The position numbers were made by a program, and so were the translations under genes. This document shows positions 55,626 to 64,000 of a stretch of 64,000 nt of DNA, in pieces. Each line of letters begins with the position of its first letter. Position 1 is the stretch's first letter. The stretch comes from Henriciella sp. (GTDB lineage Bacteria > Pseudomonadota > Alphaproteobacteria > Caulobacterales > Hyphomonadaceae). The notes beneath the pieces are model-generated. The model was given only the letters and a program-made list of their open reading frames with translations, searched no databases and was not told the DNA's origin. Where the stretch lies: contig NZ_JAPYRE010000002.1 in NCBI RefSeq assembly GCF_029936995.1, positions 1 through 64,000 on the forward strand. The letters are read 5' to 3'.

Positions 55626-56066
55626 ATGCTGGAGGCATTGAAACGGTTTTTTTCGGGCCGCCCTGCGCCGGTTTCGCGAGAACTCGACCCGCAGGTCGCG
55701 GCAGCTGCGCTCCTGGTCGAAGCTGCATTGGTGGATGGTGTCTACGCCAATCTCGAGAGCGACCAGATCGCGGAAATCCTGATTGATAGCCTTGGACTTG
55801 AAGCTGAGCAGACCGACGAAGTTCTGCGGCAGGGCGAAGAGCTGGCTGAAAACTCCACAGGGGCTCACGAATTCACAACACATGTAAAAAAACTGCCCCT
55901 CCTTGAACGTGTCCGTGTCATTGAAGGACTTTACCTTGTCTCGCTGGCTGACGGGGCTGCCTGCAAGTTCGAGGACGCCTTTATTCGCCATGTCGCCAGT
56001 CTGCTGCACGTAGACGACATCCGACGTGCCCAGGCACGCCGTCGCGCTGAATCGCGCCATTCCTAG
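55626..56066 (+). CDS. TerB-like protein
   Basis: A 146-residue protein of the tellurite-resistance TerB fold. The core [20 protein letters not shown] and [20 protein letters not shown] repeat the TerB helical pattern with Asp residues in metal-binding positions (ALVDG, SLADG). The C-terminus is basic. The stop of the S4 gene abuts this ATG, with AAGGAG upstream. No other ter genes are present, so tellurite resistance is not implied. Confidence 0.82.
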   Translation: MLEALKRFFSGRPAPVSRELDPQVAAAALLVEAALVDGVYANLESDQIAEILIDSLGLEAEQTDEVLRQGEELAENSTGAHEFTTHVKKLPLLERVRVIEGLYLVSLADGAACKFEDAFIRHVASLLHVDDIRRAQARRRAESRHS

Positions 56067-56134
56067 CAATTGACACAGCACCCCTAAGCGGCCAAATGCA
56101 CCGCGGTAAACACAGGACAAAGCTCAGAAACGCC

Positions 56135-56476
56135 ATGACCTATATCGTTGTAGACGCCTGCATCCGCTGCAAATACATGGATTGTGTCGAGGTTTGCCCG
56201 GTCGACTGCTTCTATGAAGGCGAGAATATGCTCGTCATCGATCCGGACGAGTGCATCGACTGTGGCGTCTGCGAGCCCGAATGCCCAGTTGAAGCCATCA
56301 AGCCCGATACCGAGGACGATCCCGATTCCAAGTGGCTAAAACTGAATACTGATTACGCCAAGGTGTGGCCAAATATTACCCGCATGAAAGAGCCGCCAGA
56401 GGATCGCGAAAAATTCGCTCAGGAAACCGGAAAACTCGAGAAATATTTCAGCGCGAGCCCCGGCACTGGTGATTGA
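56135..56476 (+). CDS. fdxA: 7Fe ferredoxin FdxA
   Basis: A 113-residue ferredoxin with one [3Fe-4S] and one [4Fe-4S] cluster. Cysteine sets are [18 protein letters not shown] and [17 protein letters not shown]. The C-terminal extension [20 protein letters not shown] is the usual FdxA tail. ATG 56135 gives the consensus start [10 protein letters not shown]; the frame is open to 56096. It sits between TerB-like and carD genes, as in many alphaproteobacteria. Confidence 0.96.
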   Translation: MTYIVVDACIRCKYMDCVEVCPVDCFYEGENMLVIDPDECIDCGVCEPECPVEAIKPDTEDDPDSKWLKLNTDYAKVWPNITRMKEPPEDREKFAQETGKLEKYFSASPGTGD

Positions 56477-56632
56477 ACTCGGGTCATCGTCACGCGACGG
56501 TTGTGAAATAGTCGTTTTTCTGATACATATTGACGGTCAAACCGTTTGAGGGAGCCTGCACATAATCTCCGGATCGACGATTCATGTCACCGGAGGCGTG
56601 GAGGCTCTTGTTGTGTAGAAAGGCATGATTTC

Positions 56633-57160
56633 ATGGCAAAACAGGCACAGGGTGATACCGCAGAGCTCACATTCGAGATCGGACAGTCCGTTGTCTATCC
56701 GGCACATGGTGTTGGAAGTGTAACAGGCATCGAGAAGCAGACCGTCGCGGGTATGTCACTTGAAGTGTATGTCGTTTCCTTCGATCAGGACAAGATGATC
56801 CTGCGTGTTCCCACCAACCGCGCCGAAGCCTCCGGTATGCGCGCGCTGGCCGGGTCCAAGCTTGTTGATGATGCCCTGAAGACCCTGGGCGGGAAAGCCC
56901 GCATCAAGCGGACCATGTGGTCTCGCCGCGCGCAAGAATACGAAGCCAAGATCAATTCCGGTGATCTCATCTCCATCGCAGAAGTCGTTCGCGACCTGCA
57001 CCGGGGTGAAGACCAGCCGGAACAGTCCTATTCCGAGCGCCAGCTTTATGAAAGCGCCCTTGACCGTATGGCGCGTGAACTCGCTGCAGTCGAGAACACC
57101 GATCATGACACGGCCATGGATCGCCTGGCGAAGTCTCTCGCCAAGAAGAAGGCCGCCTGA
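56633..57160 (+). CDS. carD: CarD-family transcriptional regulator
   Basis: A 175-residue RNA-polymerase-binding regulator. The N-terminal RNAP interaction domain has IGQSVVYPAHGVGSVTGIEK and SFDQDKMILRVPTNRAEASG. The C-terminal helical DNA-contacting part has TMWSRRAQEYEAKINSGDLI and YESALDRMARELAAV. CarD stabilises open complexes, notably at rRNA promoters. ATG 56633 is preferred over the upstream in-frame start at 56546, with AAAGG about nine bases before it. Confidence 0.94.
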   Translation: MAKQAQGDTAELTFEIGQSVVYPAHGVGSVTGIEKQTVAGMSLEVYVVSFDQDKMILRVPTNRAEASGMRALAGSKLVDDALKTLGGKARIKRTMWSRRAQEYEAKINSGDLISIAEVVRDLHRGEDQPEQSYSERQLYESALDRMARELAAVENTDHDTAMDRLAKSLAKKKAA

Positions 57161-57193
57161 TCGGCCTCTTTTTTGACCGCTTCCAGAAGCACC

Positions 57194-57225
57194 AAGGCCC
57201 TGCCAGACCGGCAGGGCCTTTTTTT
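57194..57225 (+). terminator. Rho-independent terminator after carD
   Basis: AAGGCCCTGCC (57194-57204), a 5-base loop, GGCAGGGCCTT (57210-57220) and a T run to 57225. A strong terminator separating carD from rpoH. Confidence 0.93.
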
Positions 57226-57331
57226 GTCCGCCTATTAAATAAGTGGTTTCCCATATTTTTGTGATCCACTGCGTCCGTCCTCCCGTAGCAAATAGCAATA
57301 AAGAACGATTTGCACGCGCAAGGAGGGATTG

Positions 57332-58216
57332 ATGGCCACAACGATGACACCGGAGAATGCCGACAGGCAATTTGTCAGGCAGGCCATGAAGAAACCCATG
57401 CTCAGCCAGGAGCATGAAATGCACCTAGCTCTGCGCTGGCGTGATGAGGGTGATGAAGCCGCGCTCCATGAGCTGACAAGTGCTTACATGCGTCTTGTCA
57501 TCTCAATGGCTTCGAAGTTTCGGCACTATGGCCTCGCCCTTTCAGACCTCGTGCAGGAAGGAAATGTCGGACTCATGCAGGCTGCCGCCCGTTTCGATCC
57601 AGCACGTGAAGTCCGTTTTTCCACTTATGCCTCTTGGTGGATCCGGTCCTCGATACAGGATTTTGTCCTGCGCAACTGGTCGATTGTTCGCACCGGCACG
57701 ACAGCCGCGCAGAAGTCGCTCTTTTTCAACTTGAAGCGCCTGCGGGCCCGTATCGATGACACCGGCGAAGCCGTCATGACTCCCGGAAACCGGCAATGGA
57801 TTGCCACACATCTTGGGGTGCGGGAACGTGACGTGGAAGCCATGGCATCACGCCTCTCGGCCTCCGACCGCTCCCTGAATGCACCACTGGCGACTGATAG
57901 CGAAGCTCAGTGGCAAGACCTTCTCGAGGACGAAAATGCGCTCACCGAGGATGCTGTCATGGAAACGCGCGACAGCGAGCGCCGCAAAGCCTGGATTGCG
58001 GAAGCTCTCAAGGCCCTGAACGACCGGGAAAATCTGATCATACGTGAGCGTCGTCTGACCGATGATTCAGTCACACTTGAAGTGCTGGGAAAACGTCTCG
58101 GCATATCCAAGGAACGGGTGCGCCAGATAGAGCACCAGGCACTCGGTAAACTCAGAAAGGCCCTGGTCTCTATTGTCGGTGAACCTGACGTTACAGGCCT
58201 CATTCCCTCCCAATAG
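57332..58216 (+). CDS. rpoH: RNA polymerase sigma-32 factor
   Basis: A 294-residue heat-shock sigma factor. Region 2 shows MRLVISMASKFRHYGLALSD and RFSTYASWWIRSSIQDFVLR. The RpoH box appears as QKSLFFNLKRLRARI. Region 4 ends with LGKRLGISKERVRQIEHQAL. AGGAGGG lies four bases before ATG 57332 (TTG 57329 is alternative). Alphaproteobacteria often carry more than one RpoH; which copy this is cannot be told. clpB follows, a classic RpoH target. Confidence 0.93.
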   Translation: MATTMTPENADRQFVRQAMKKPMLSQEHEMHLALRWRDEGDEAALHELTSAYMRLVISMASKFRHYGLALSDLVQEGNVGLMQAAARFDPAREVRFSTYASWWIRSSIQDFVLRNWSIVRTGTTAAQKSLFFNLKRLRARIDDTGEAVMTPGNRQWIATHLGVRERDVEAMASRLSASDRSLNAPLATDSEAQWQDLLEDENALTEDAVMETRDSERRKAWIAEALKALNDRENLIIRERRLTDDSVTLEVLGKRLGISKERVRQIEHQALGKLRKALVSIVGEPDVTGLIPSQ

Positions 58217-58252
58217 GCTTGATACAATAAGCTGCCTCTAACTTTCATATCC

Positions 58253-58280
58253 AGCGCCGCAACGTATCTTGCGGCGCTTT
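58253..58280 (+). terminator. Terminator after rpoH
   Basis: AGCGCCGCAA (58253-58262), loop CGTATC, TTGCGGCGCT (58269-58278), then TT. A perfect 10-bp stem. Its right arm overlaps the -35 of the sigma32-like promoter for clpB. Confidence 0.8.
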
Positions 58281-58296
58281 CTATATGTACCCATAT
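58268..58296 (+). promoter_or_regulatory. Sigma32-like promoter upstream of clpB
   Basis: CTTGCGG at 58268-58274 and ACCCATAT at 58289-58296, spaced 14 bases, resemble the heat-shock consensus CTTGAAA and CCCCATNT. It lies about 110 bases before the clpB ATG and directly after rpoH. Confidence 0.6.
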
Positions 58297-58408
58297 ATTT
58301 TCCCAGAAATCGGCTGCTGCCAGGCAGGGCCGGTGAAAAGCCTGGGCGTGGCGCATTATCAATGGCCCGCCCTCAATATCGCAATCTGCCTTTAAAAGGG
58401 GATAAGAC

Positions 58409-61036
58409 ATGAATTTCGACACATATACGGAGCGTGCCAGGAGCGTACTTCAGTCCGCTCAAACCGCTGCTCTGGCGGCAGGACACCAATCCTTCCTGCC
58501 CGAACACATTCTGAAAGCCCTGCTTGAAGACCGCGACAGGTTGGCCGCCAATGTCATCCGCGCCGCTGGCGGAAATCCGGAACTGGTCCAGCAGAAGAAT
58601 GATGACGCCCTTCGTGCCCAGCCGAGCGTCTCTGGCGGCGATGCCGGTCTTCGAATGGATCAGAAAACCGCCAGGCTGTTTGCCGATGCCGAAACGGCCG
58701 CAAGGAAAGCCGGTGACAGCTATGTCACGATCGAACGTATTCTGCTGGCCATGGCCGGCCTCTCGGGGTCGAAGGCTGCCGACGCGCTTAATGCAGGGGG
58801 CGCTGACCCATCCAGTCTCGAACACGCCGTAACGGAGTTACGTCAGGGCCGCACGGCTGATACCGAAAACGCTGAAGAGGGTTACGAAGCCCTCAAGAAG
58901 TATACCCGCGACCTGACAGCGGATGCGCGGGCGGGCAAGCTCGACCCTGTCATCGGACGGGATGAGGAAATTCGCCGGACTGTTCAGGTCCTGTCGCGGC
59001 GCTCAAAGAACAACCCTGTGCTGATCGGCGAACCCGGCGTCGGCAAGACGGCCATCGCCGAAGGACTCGCGCTGCGCATCATCAATGGCGACGTACCAGA
59101 AAGCCTGAAGGACAAGCGTCTGCTCGCCCTGGACATGGGGGCCCTGATCGCAGGTGCGAAATTCCGGGGTGAATTCGAGGAACGCCTCAAGGCGGTCATC
59201 AAGGAAATCGAGCAAGCCGAGGGCGGCGTCATCCTCTTCATCGACGAAATGCACACGCTCGTTGGCGCAGGCAAGACAGACGGAGCGATGGATGCGTCCA
59301 ACCTCCTCAAGCCTGCCCTGGCACGCGGTGAGCTTCATTGCGTGGGCGCCACCACACTCGATGAATATCGTAAATACGTTGAGGGCGACGCCGCACTCGC
59401 CCGGCGCTTCATGGCTGTCTATGTCAATGAGCCCACCGTCGAGGACACTGTCTCAATCCTGCGCGGCCTGAAAGGCCGCTATGAGGCCCATCACGGCGTT
59501 CGCGTTTCGGATGCAGCCATTGTCTCAGCGGCCAGCCTCTCCAGTCGCTATATTACGGACCGCTTCCTGCCGGACAAGGCGATCGACCTGATGGATGAAG
59601 CTGCATCCCGCTTGCGGATGCAGGTTGACTCAAAGCCTGAAGCGCTTGACGAGATCGACCGCCGCCTCCTGCAGCTCAAGATCGAGGCTGAAGCGCTCAA
59701 GAAGGAGAAGGATCAGGCTTCCAGAGATCGTCTCGAAACAATTGAGGACCAGATTGACGAGTTGCAGGCTCAATCCGACGAACTGTCGACAGCCTGGGCT
59801 GCGGAGAAAGACAAGCTGAAAGGTGCTGCTTCAGCGAAGGAAGAGCTGGACCGCGCGAACGCCGAAATGGCCGAGGCCCAGCGGCGCGGCGACCTTTCAC
59901 GCGCTTCAGAGCTCAAATACGCGGTGATTCCTGAACTCGAGGCCCGAATTTCTGCCGTTGAAAAGGCAGAATCTGAGGATAGCAATGAACCTGGTGGCCT
60001 CGTCTCCGAAGCTGTCCTGCCAGACCATGTCGCTGCTGTCGTCTCCAAGTGGACCGGTATTCCCGTCGACAAGATGATGGAAGGCGAACGCGAGAAGCTT
60101 CTCCGCATGGAAGACGAGCTTCGTCATCGCGTCGTTGGCCAGGATGAAGCCCTTGCGGCTGTCTCGAATGCCGTCCGCCGGGCACGCGCTGGTTTGCAGG
60201 ACCCTCACCGTCCCGTCGGTTCCTTCCTGTTCATCGGCCCGACCGGCGTCGGCAAGACCGAGCTGACCAAGTCACTGGCGGATTTCATGTTTGACGATGA
60301 CACCGCCGTCCTGCGGCTCGATATGTCGGAGTTTCAGGAGAAACACTCTGTGGCCCGCCTGATCGGCGCGCCGCCCGGCTATGTCGGATATGAGGAGGGC
60401 GGCGTGCTGACCGAGGCCGTGCGCCGCAGGCCCTATCAGGTCATCCTGTTCGATGAAGTCGAAAAAGCCCATCCGGACTTGTTCAATACCCTGCTTCAGG
60501 TTCTGGATGACGGACGCCTGACGGATGGTCATGGCCGTACGGTGGATTTCCGCAACACAATCATCATCATGACATCGAACCTCGGGGCGGATGCACTTGC
60601 GAGCGGCGATGCCGATGAGATCAGCGAGCCCCAGAGGGAAGCTGTCATGACGGCCGTTCGCAGTCACTTCCGGCCTGAGTTCATAAACCGGATTGATGAG
60701 ATCGTCTTTTTCAAACGTCTTGGCCGTGCCGAGATCGACTATGTCGTGGATATCCAGATGGAACGGCTGTCGAAACTGCTGGCCGACCGGAAGATCACGG
60801 TAGAGCTTTCGGATGCTGCCCGGACCTGGCTTGCCGACCGAGGGTATGACCCGGTCTATGGCGCGCGCCCGCTCAAACGGGTGATCCAGAAGGAGCTTCA
60901 GGACCCGCTTGCACGGCTCGTGCTTGAAGGTCGCGTGCCCGACAGCAGCAAGGTCACGGTCGACGTTGAAGGCGACAGCCTCTCAATTAATGGCGTCCCG
61001 AATGATTTCGCCAAAGGCGCCGCCGCCTTGAACTGA
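58409..61036 (+). CDS. clpB: ATP-dependent chaperone ClpB
   Basis: An 875-residue disaggregase that works with DnaK. The N-domain covers residues 1-145. AAA-1 has Walker [15 protein letters not shown] near residue 208. The coiled-coil middle domain is about 410-530 ([20 protein letters not shown]). AAA-2 has [17 protein letters not shown] near residue 610 and sensor [15 protein letters not shown]. Translation begins at ATG 58409 after AAAAGGGG. A sigma32-like promoter lies upstream. Confidence 0.97.
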   Translation: MNFDTYTERARSVLQSAQTAALAAGHQSFLPEHILKALLEDRDRLAANVIRAAGGNPELVQQKNDDALRAQPSVSGGDAGLRMDQKTARLFADAETAARKAGDSYVTIERILLAMAGLSGSKAADALNAGGADPSSLEHAVTELRQGRTADTENAEEGYEALKKYTRDLTADARAGKLDPVIGRDEEIRRTVQVLSRRSKNNPVLIGEPGVGKTAIAEGLALRIINGDVPESLKDKRLLALDMGALIAGAKFRGEFEERLKAVIKEIEQAEGGVILFIDEMHTLVGAGKTDGAMDASNLLKPALARGELHCVGATTLDEYRKYVEGDAALARRFMAVYVNEPTVEDTVSILRGLKGRYEAHHGVRVSDAAIVSAASLSSRYITDRFLPDKAIDLMDEAASRLRMQVDSKPEALDEIDRRLLQLKIEAEALKKEKDQASRDRLETIEDQIDELQAQSDELSTAWAAEKDKLKGAASAKEELDRANAEMAEAQRRGDLSRASELKYAVIPELEARISAVEKAESEDSNEPGGLVSEAVLPDHVAAVVSKWTGIPVDKMMEGEREKLLRMEDELRHRVVGQDEALAAVSNAVRRARAGLQDPHRPVGSFLFIGPTGVGKTELTKSLADFMFDDDTAVLRLDMSEFQEKHSVARLIGAPPGYVGYEEGGVLTEAVRRRPYQVILFDEVEKAHPDLFNTLLQVLDDGRLTDGHGRTVDFRNTIIIMTSNLGADALASGDADEISEPQREAVMTAVRSHFRPEFINRIDEIVFFKRLGRAEIDYVVDIQMERLSKLLADRKITVELSDAARTWLADRGYDPVYGARPLKRVIQKELQDPLARLVLEGRVPDSSKVTVDVEGDSLSINGVPNDFAKGAAALN

Positions 61037-61059
61037 TCCTGCCGCAAGCGATCTATACG

Positions 61060-61091
61060 ATCACCCGGCGCCTAACGCGCCGGGTGATTTT
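61060..61091. terminator. Terminator between clpB and S9 peptidase, spanning the peptidase stop codon
   Basis: ATCACCCGGCGC (61060-61071), loop CTAAC, GCGCCGGGTGAT (61077-61088), then TTT. A perfect 12-bp stem. The convergent peptidase gene ends at 61072, so its stop codon sits in the loop and the right arm is coding. Confidence 0.85.
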
Positions 61092-63036
61092 CATCCAGAA
61101 AAGCAAGCGTGCGCGTCAGGACCGTGTTTCGTGCATCCGATGTACGCAGATTGTGGTCTTCTGCCCCGAGACTGGCCGTTTCAAGCACAACCCGTCCGTC
61201 CAGGGCGCGCGCCATTTGCAGGCTCTGGTCTGCCGGGACAACGAGATCCTCTTCACCATAGATGAGCATGATGGGGATATCGTACTCTCCTGCCCGCTGG
61301 AGGGGTGATACGGTATTGCGCTCGACGTCACTGGAATAGCGGTTCGAGCCGATATAGCGCTCCCAGTATTCGTGTGTTTCACTATCCACCTCATATTGCG
61401 CAATAAGACGGAACGGATCACTCACACCATTGACGGAAGCGACACAGGCCGTACGCCCGGCATCCCGCAGGCCCATCATGAGCGCTGCATAGCCCCCATA
61501 GCTCGCCCCAATGACGCAGTACTGTCGGTCCTTCGCCAACCCCTGCTCAACCGCCCAGGCCCCCGTATCGACGATATCGTCGATCATCTTGCCGCCGAAT
61601 TCGCCAAACCCGGCATTCCTGAAGGCCTGCCCGTATCCGGATGACCCGCGGAAGTTCGGCTGGAGGACAAGATAGCCCTCTGCCGCATAGGCCTGCGTCC
61701 ACCAGTCATAACCCAGCCCGTCACGCTGTTCCGGGCCGCCATGCGGCATGATGATTGTAGGGAACGGCCCATCCGCCATGCTTTTGCCGGGCGGAAGTGT
61801 GGCGATGACCTCGACATCGAGACCATCACGCGTGGTGATATCCAGGCCAGTCACCGTGCCCGTCGGCTGGTTGACCATATGCGAAGCACTACTACCCACA
61901 GAGCCAAGCTGGCCAGATGTCCGGTCAAACACATAATGATCGGCCGGGCGGCCAGGTGACTGCGCACTGACAGCAATTTTTGTCTTGTCCCGGTTCCACG
62001 AAACCAGGCTCACGCGCTTGTCCGGCAGTGCAGTCTTCATCGCCTCATGGGCAGCCTTGAGTTGAGGATCGATGAAATATTGTACCGGCAAGCCGTCGAA
62101 ATAATGAAAGCCCACAATTGAACGGGTATAACTGTCACGGATGCTGCTGGCCCGGCCAACTTCCTTGCCATCGAGAATGATGGGCTCCAACTCACCCGTT
62201 TGCCGGGACATATAGTAAAGCCCGTCCTTGTCTCCGATGTCATTGAACACCACGAGTTTGTCCGTTGCGGCATCGAGCCCATAGACATGAAATTCTGCCA
62301 CACCAGTCGTATTGAAGGATTTGAGAACTCTGTCGCCGCTGCGCAATTCCGCCTGGTCGGTACGCTTGTCGGGATAGACCAGTCTAGCCACTTCATTGCC
62401 TTCGACATCGAACCAGACGCTCATGACCGCTGGCGGAAATGAATCACGACGCCTGGATTTTCCCGTCTTCAGGTTCGTCTTGAACGTGGTGAGGGTCCAC
62501 GACGTACCGCCTTGATCGGGAATGACACTGCCAAGCGAAGACGAACTGCGCGCTGCATTAGCTGCCACTGTCATGATGAGCACATTCCTGTCGTCATCCG
62601 GCAAAACGGAGACAACACTCTGCGTATCGAGTGCGCCATACTCATCACGCAAGAGAAGCGACACCTCTCCAGACGAAAGTTCATAGGACAAGGCGCGCTG
62701 GAAGTCATATTCCTTCTGGCCGTTCCCTGTCTGAACAGACTCAAATTGCGAGACGTTGATGATGAGGTAGTCATTATTCGGCCAATACTGCCCCTGCAGG
62801 CGGTAATCGGCACTAATGGGAATGAACCGGCTTTCGCTCTTGCCCAGAAGATCGAAGATACAGACGGCTGGTGCGCCCTCGGGGGCACACTCGACGGCAA
62901 GGTACTGACCGGATGGTGAGAGGCTGGGCGCATCAAGCCCTGTTGCCCGCCCAAACATGTCCGGCGTATCGGCCGTCGCCGCCATTACGCTCAATGCCGC
63001 TGGCACCAGCAACCCAAGATATCTGACTACGCGCAT
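61072..63036 (-). CDS. S9 family prolyl oligopeptidase-like peptidase, exported
   Basis: A 654-residue secreted peptidase. Signal peptide ends near VMAATAD, then a beta-propeller region (residues about 25-390) and a C-terminal alpha/beta hydrolase domain. The nucleophile is in CVIGASYGGYAAL, the acid in MLIYGEEDLVVP and the His in SLGAEDHNLRT. HGGPEQRDGLGYDWW and QPNFRGSSGYGQ are characteristic of acylaminoacyl-peptidase-like S9C enzymes. It should cut small peptides in the periplasm or outside. It is convergent with clpB. Confidence 0.93.
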   Translation of the reverse strand: MRVVRYLGLLVPAALSVMAATADTPDMFGRATGLDAPSLSPSGQYLAVECAPEGAPAVCIFDLLGKSESRFIPISADYRLQGQYWPNNDYLIINVSQFESVQTGNGQKEYDFQRALSYELSSGEVSLLLRDEYGALDTQSVVSVLPDDDRNVLIMTVAANAARSSSSLGSVIPDQGGTSWTLTTFKTNLKTGKSRRRDSFPPAVMSVWFDVEGNEVARLVYPDKRTDQAELRSGDRVLKSFNTTGVAEFHVYGLDAATDKLVVFNDIGDKDGLYYMSRQTGELEPIILDGKEVGRASSIRDSYTRSIVGFHYFDGLPVQYFIDPQLKAAHEAMKTALPDKRVSLVSWNRDKTKIAVSAQSPGRPADHYVFDRTSGQLGSVGSSASHMVNQPTGTVTGLDITTRDGLDVEVIATLPPGKSMADGPFPTIIMPHGGPEQRDGLGYDWWTQAYAAEGYLVLQPNFRGSSGYGQAFRNAGFGEFGGKMIDDIVDTGAWAVEQGLAKDRQYCVIGASYGGYAALMMGLRDAGRTACVASVNGVSDPFRLIAQYEVDSETHEYWERYIGSNRYSSDVERNTVSPLQRAGEYDIPIMLIYGEEDLVVPADQSLQMARALDGRVVLETASLGAEDHNLRTSDARNTVLTRTLAFLDENHPAR

Positions 63037-63250
63037 GAAAACCCTCCGCCCTCTCTACTTTACGGATACAGGCTAGAGCTTCATTTTCAACCATGCCGGC
63101 TAAACACCACATCATGCAAATTTGCATGGGTGGGCTGCATTGGGCGGCCTTTAACTTTGCTGCATGTGCGAGATACTTGTTGTGCACCTGCGAAAAACGC
63201 AGGGCTCAGGGGCGGGTAATCTCCCGCAAGCTCAAAAAAGAGGCCAGACC

Positions 63251-63598
63251 ATGAAACGTGTTTCCTCCATCCTCTTCGCACTTTCACTTATCGGTGGCGC
63301 TGCACACGCAGACACCCAGTATTCTGAAGTGACAGCACAACTCAAATACGACAGCACGATGCTGCAGACCGAGAACGGTGCAGCCAAGGTCCTGCGGGAT
63401 CTCGAAACGCAGGCTGAACGCGCCTGCCGCAAGGTTTCGCTGGTAAGCGTCGGACTGGCGGTTGACGAAGTCTGCGCGCAGGACGTTCTGTTCCAGGCTG
63501 TCGACAAGATCGGCAACAGCAATCTCAATGATCAGTATGCCGCTTCGCACTACTACGTAAAAACGACGTCAGAGCGCATCCAGCTTGCTGCCCGCTAG
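63251..63598 (+). CDS. UrcA-like small exported protein
   Basis: A 115-residue protein with a signal peptide (RVSSILFALSLIGGAAHA) and a mature part resembling the UrcA family: VTAQLKYDSTML, LRDLETQAERACRKV, with two cysteines (AERAC and DEVCAQ) presumably disulfide-bonded. UrcA proteins are periplasmic and of unknown function, often in many copies in Sphingomonads and Caulobacterales. ATG 63251 follows AGAGG; the frame is open to 63164. Confidence 0.75.
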   Translation: MKRVSSILFALSLIGGAAHADTQYSEVTAQLKYDSTMLQTENGAAKVLRDLETQAERACRKVSLVSVGLAVDEVCAQDVLFQAVDKIGNSNLNDQYAASHYYVKTTSERIQLAAR

Positions 63599-63625
63599 CT
63601 GCTGGACGTACGCTACATCATACCA

Positions 63626-63659
63626 TAAAAAACCCCGGTCATTTTTATGGCCGGGGTTT
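63626..63659. terminator. Bidirectional terminator near the right edge
   Basis: ACCCCGGTCAT and ATGGCCGGGGT pair with one G-T wobble around a short T loop, flanked by AAAAA on the left and TTTTC on the right. It ends the UrcA-like gene and the convergent peptidase gene. Confidence 0.9.
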
Positions 63660-63683
63660 TCTTTATGTCTTTGCCTCCAGGGC

Positions 63684-64000
63684 TCATGGAGCTGGTGGCG
63701 CACCTTCCAGTGTGCCAGCCGGACCAGTCGCCTCATTCACGGCATCTGAAGAAGCCAGAGCAACACCACCGCCTTCACGAATGGCGTCGATCTGCTCACG
63801 CGCCTCCACAAAGGCCTCCATGATCTGCGGTGTATCAGCCAGCTTCCGGCCTGTCGGCAGATCCAGCGTCATGGCGTTGACCTTCTTGCCATTGACCAGC
63901 ACTTCATAGTGCAGGTGAGGCCCTGTCGAGGCCCCTGTGGAACCGACATACCCGATGATATCGCCCTGCTGGATACGCTTGCCTGCCTTCACACCCGGGC
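63684..64000 (-). CDS. M23 family metallopeptidase, C-terminal part (cut by window edge)
   Basis: The reading frame continues past 64000, so only the last 105 or so residues are visible. It reads KAGKRIQQGDIIGYVGSTGA then STGPHLHYEVLVNGKKV, the LytM/M23 zinc site HxH of peptidoglycan endopeptidases. A helical C-terminal tail follows. M23 enzymes cleave peptidoglycan cross-links or act as amidase activators. No start is visible in the window. Confidence 0.88.
   Translation of the reverse strand, partial: PGVKAGKRIQQGDIIGYVGSTGASTGPHLHYEVLVNGKKVNAMTLDLPTGRKLADTPQIMEAFVEAREQIDAIREGGGVALASSDAVNEATGPAGTLEGAPPAP

Noticed and set aside
1-64000. CRISPR array, prophage, insertion sequence or toxin-antitoxin pair
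   Set aside because: I looked for regularly spaced repeats, transposase and integrase motifs, and small paired genes, and saw none.

Overview
The window reads as chromosomal DNA of a moderately GC-rich alphaproteobacterium. The order FYDLN-acid protein / aroA / cmk / rpsA / ihfB, the prfA / prmC / DUF4167 run, and the block of SUV3-like helicase / S4 protein / TerB / FdxA / CarD / RpoH / ClpB are all alphaproteobacterial arrangements. The many TonB receptors, secreted peptidases and lipoproteins suggest an aquatic, surface-foraging member of the Caulobacterales / Hyphomonadales / Parvularculales side of the class; this placement is inference. I see no prophage, insertion sequence, CRISPR array or integrase. 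The window is almost entirely coding.

Layout: tRNA-Ala(GGC) and an acidic zinc-ribbon protein lie at the left edge. Next come aroA, a macrodomain protein, a cysteine-synthase-like enzyme, cmk, rpsA, ihfB and mscL (0.8-7.5 kb). At 7.6-11.9 kb is a zinc-acquisition island: a leftward DUF2796 / ABC ATPase / FtsX permease / DUF3299 operon and a rightward ZIP transporter, separated by a Zur-box-like palindrome. At 12-18 kb are two unknown proteins, a GT-C-type membrane protein, AMP nucleosidase, a GNAT protein, a tyrosine phosphatase and an MFS carrier. At 19.6-27.4 kb are two TadE-like pilus proteins, ispG, a secreted cysteine-rich protein, a CE15-like glucuronoyl esterase lipoprotein, a MAPEG protein, prfA, prmC and a DUF4167 protein.

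At 27.5-35.5 kb the two class I ribonucleotide reductase genes (nrdB and nrdA, both leftward and about 5 kb apart) flank an envelope/zinc insert: an LpxR lipid A deacylase, a shortened LpxR-like paralogue, a small zinc-type secreted protein with its own Zur-like box, and a ZnuD-type TonB receptor with two histidine-rich segments. Tandem NrdR-box-like palindromes precede both nrd genes. This gives two zinc loci about 20 kb apart that are probably co-regulated.

The right half holds a DUF4163/DUF3298 lipoprotein, putA, a GT4 glycosyltransferase, an orphan PstS-like protein, murI, a helix-hairpin-helix protein, a pyridine-nucleotide disulfide oxidoreductase, the agmatine-to-putrescine pair aguA-aguB, an Oar-like TonB receptor and an ArnT-like glycosyltransferase. 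The RNA/stress block follows: SUV3-like helicase, an S4 protein with no canonical start codon, TerB-like protein, fdxA, carD, rpoH and clpB, the last behind a sigma32-like promoter. The edge carries an S9 peptidase, a UrcA-like protein and a cut-off M23 peptidase. The observations most worth following up are the split zinc regulon, the ATP-cone-less ribonucleotide reductase with three NrdR-like boxes at nrdA, the start-less S4 gene, the LpxR paralogue pair and the cysteine-rich secreted protein.
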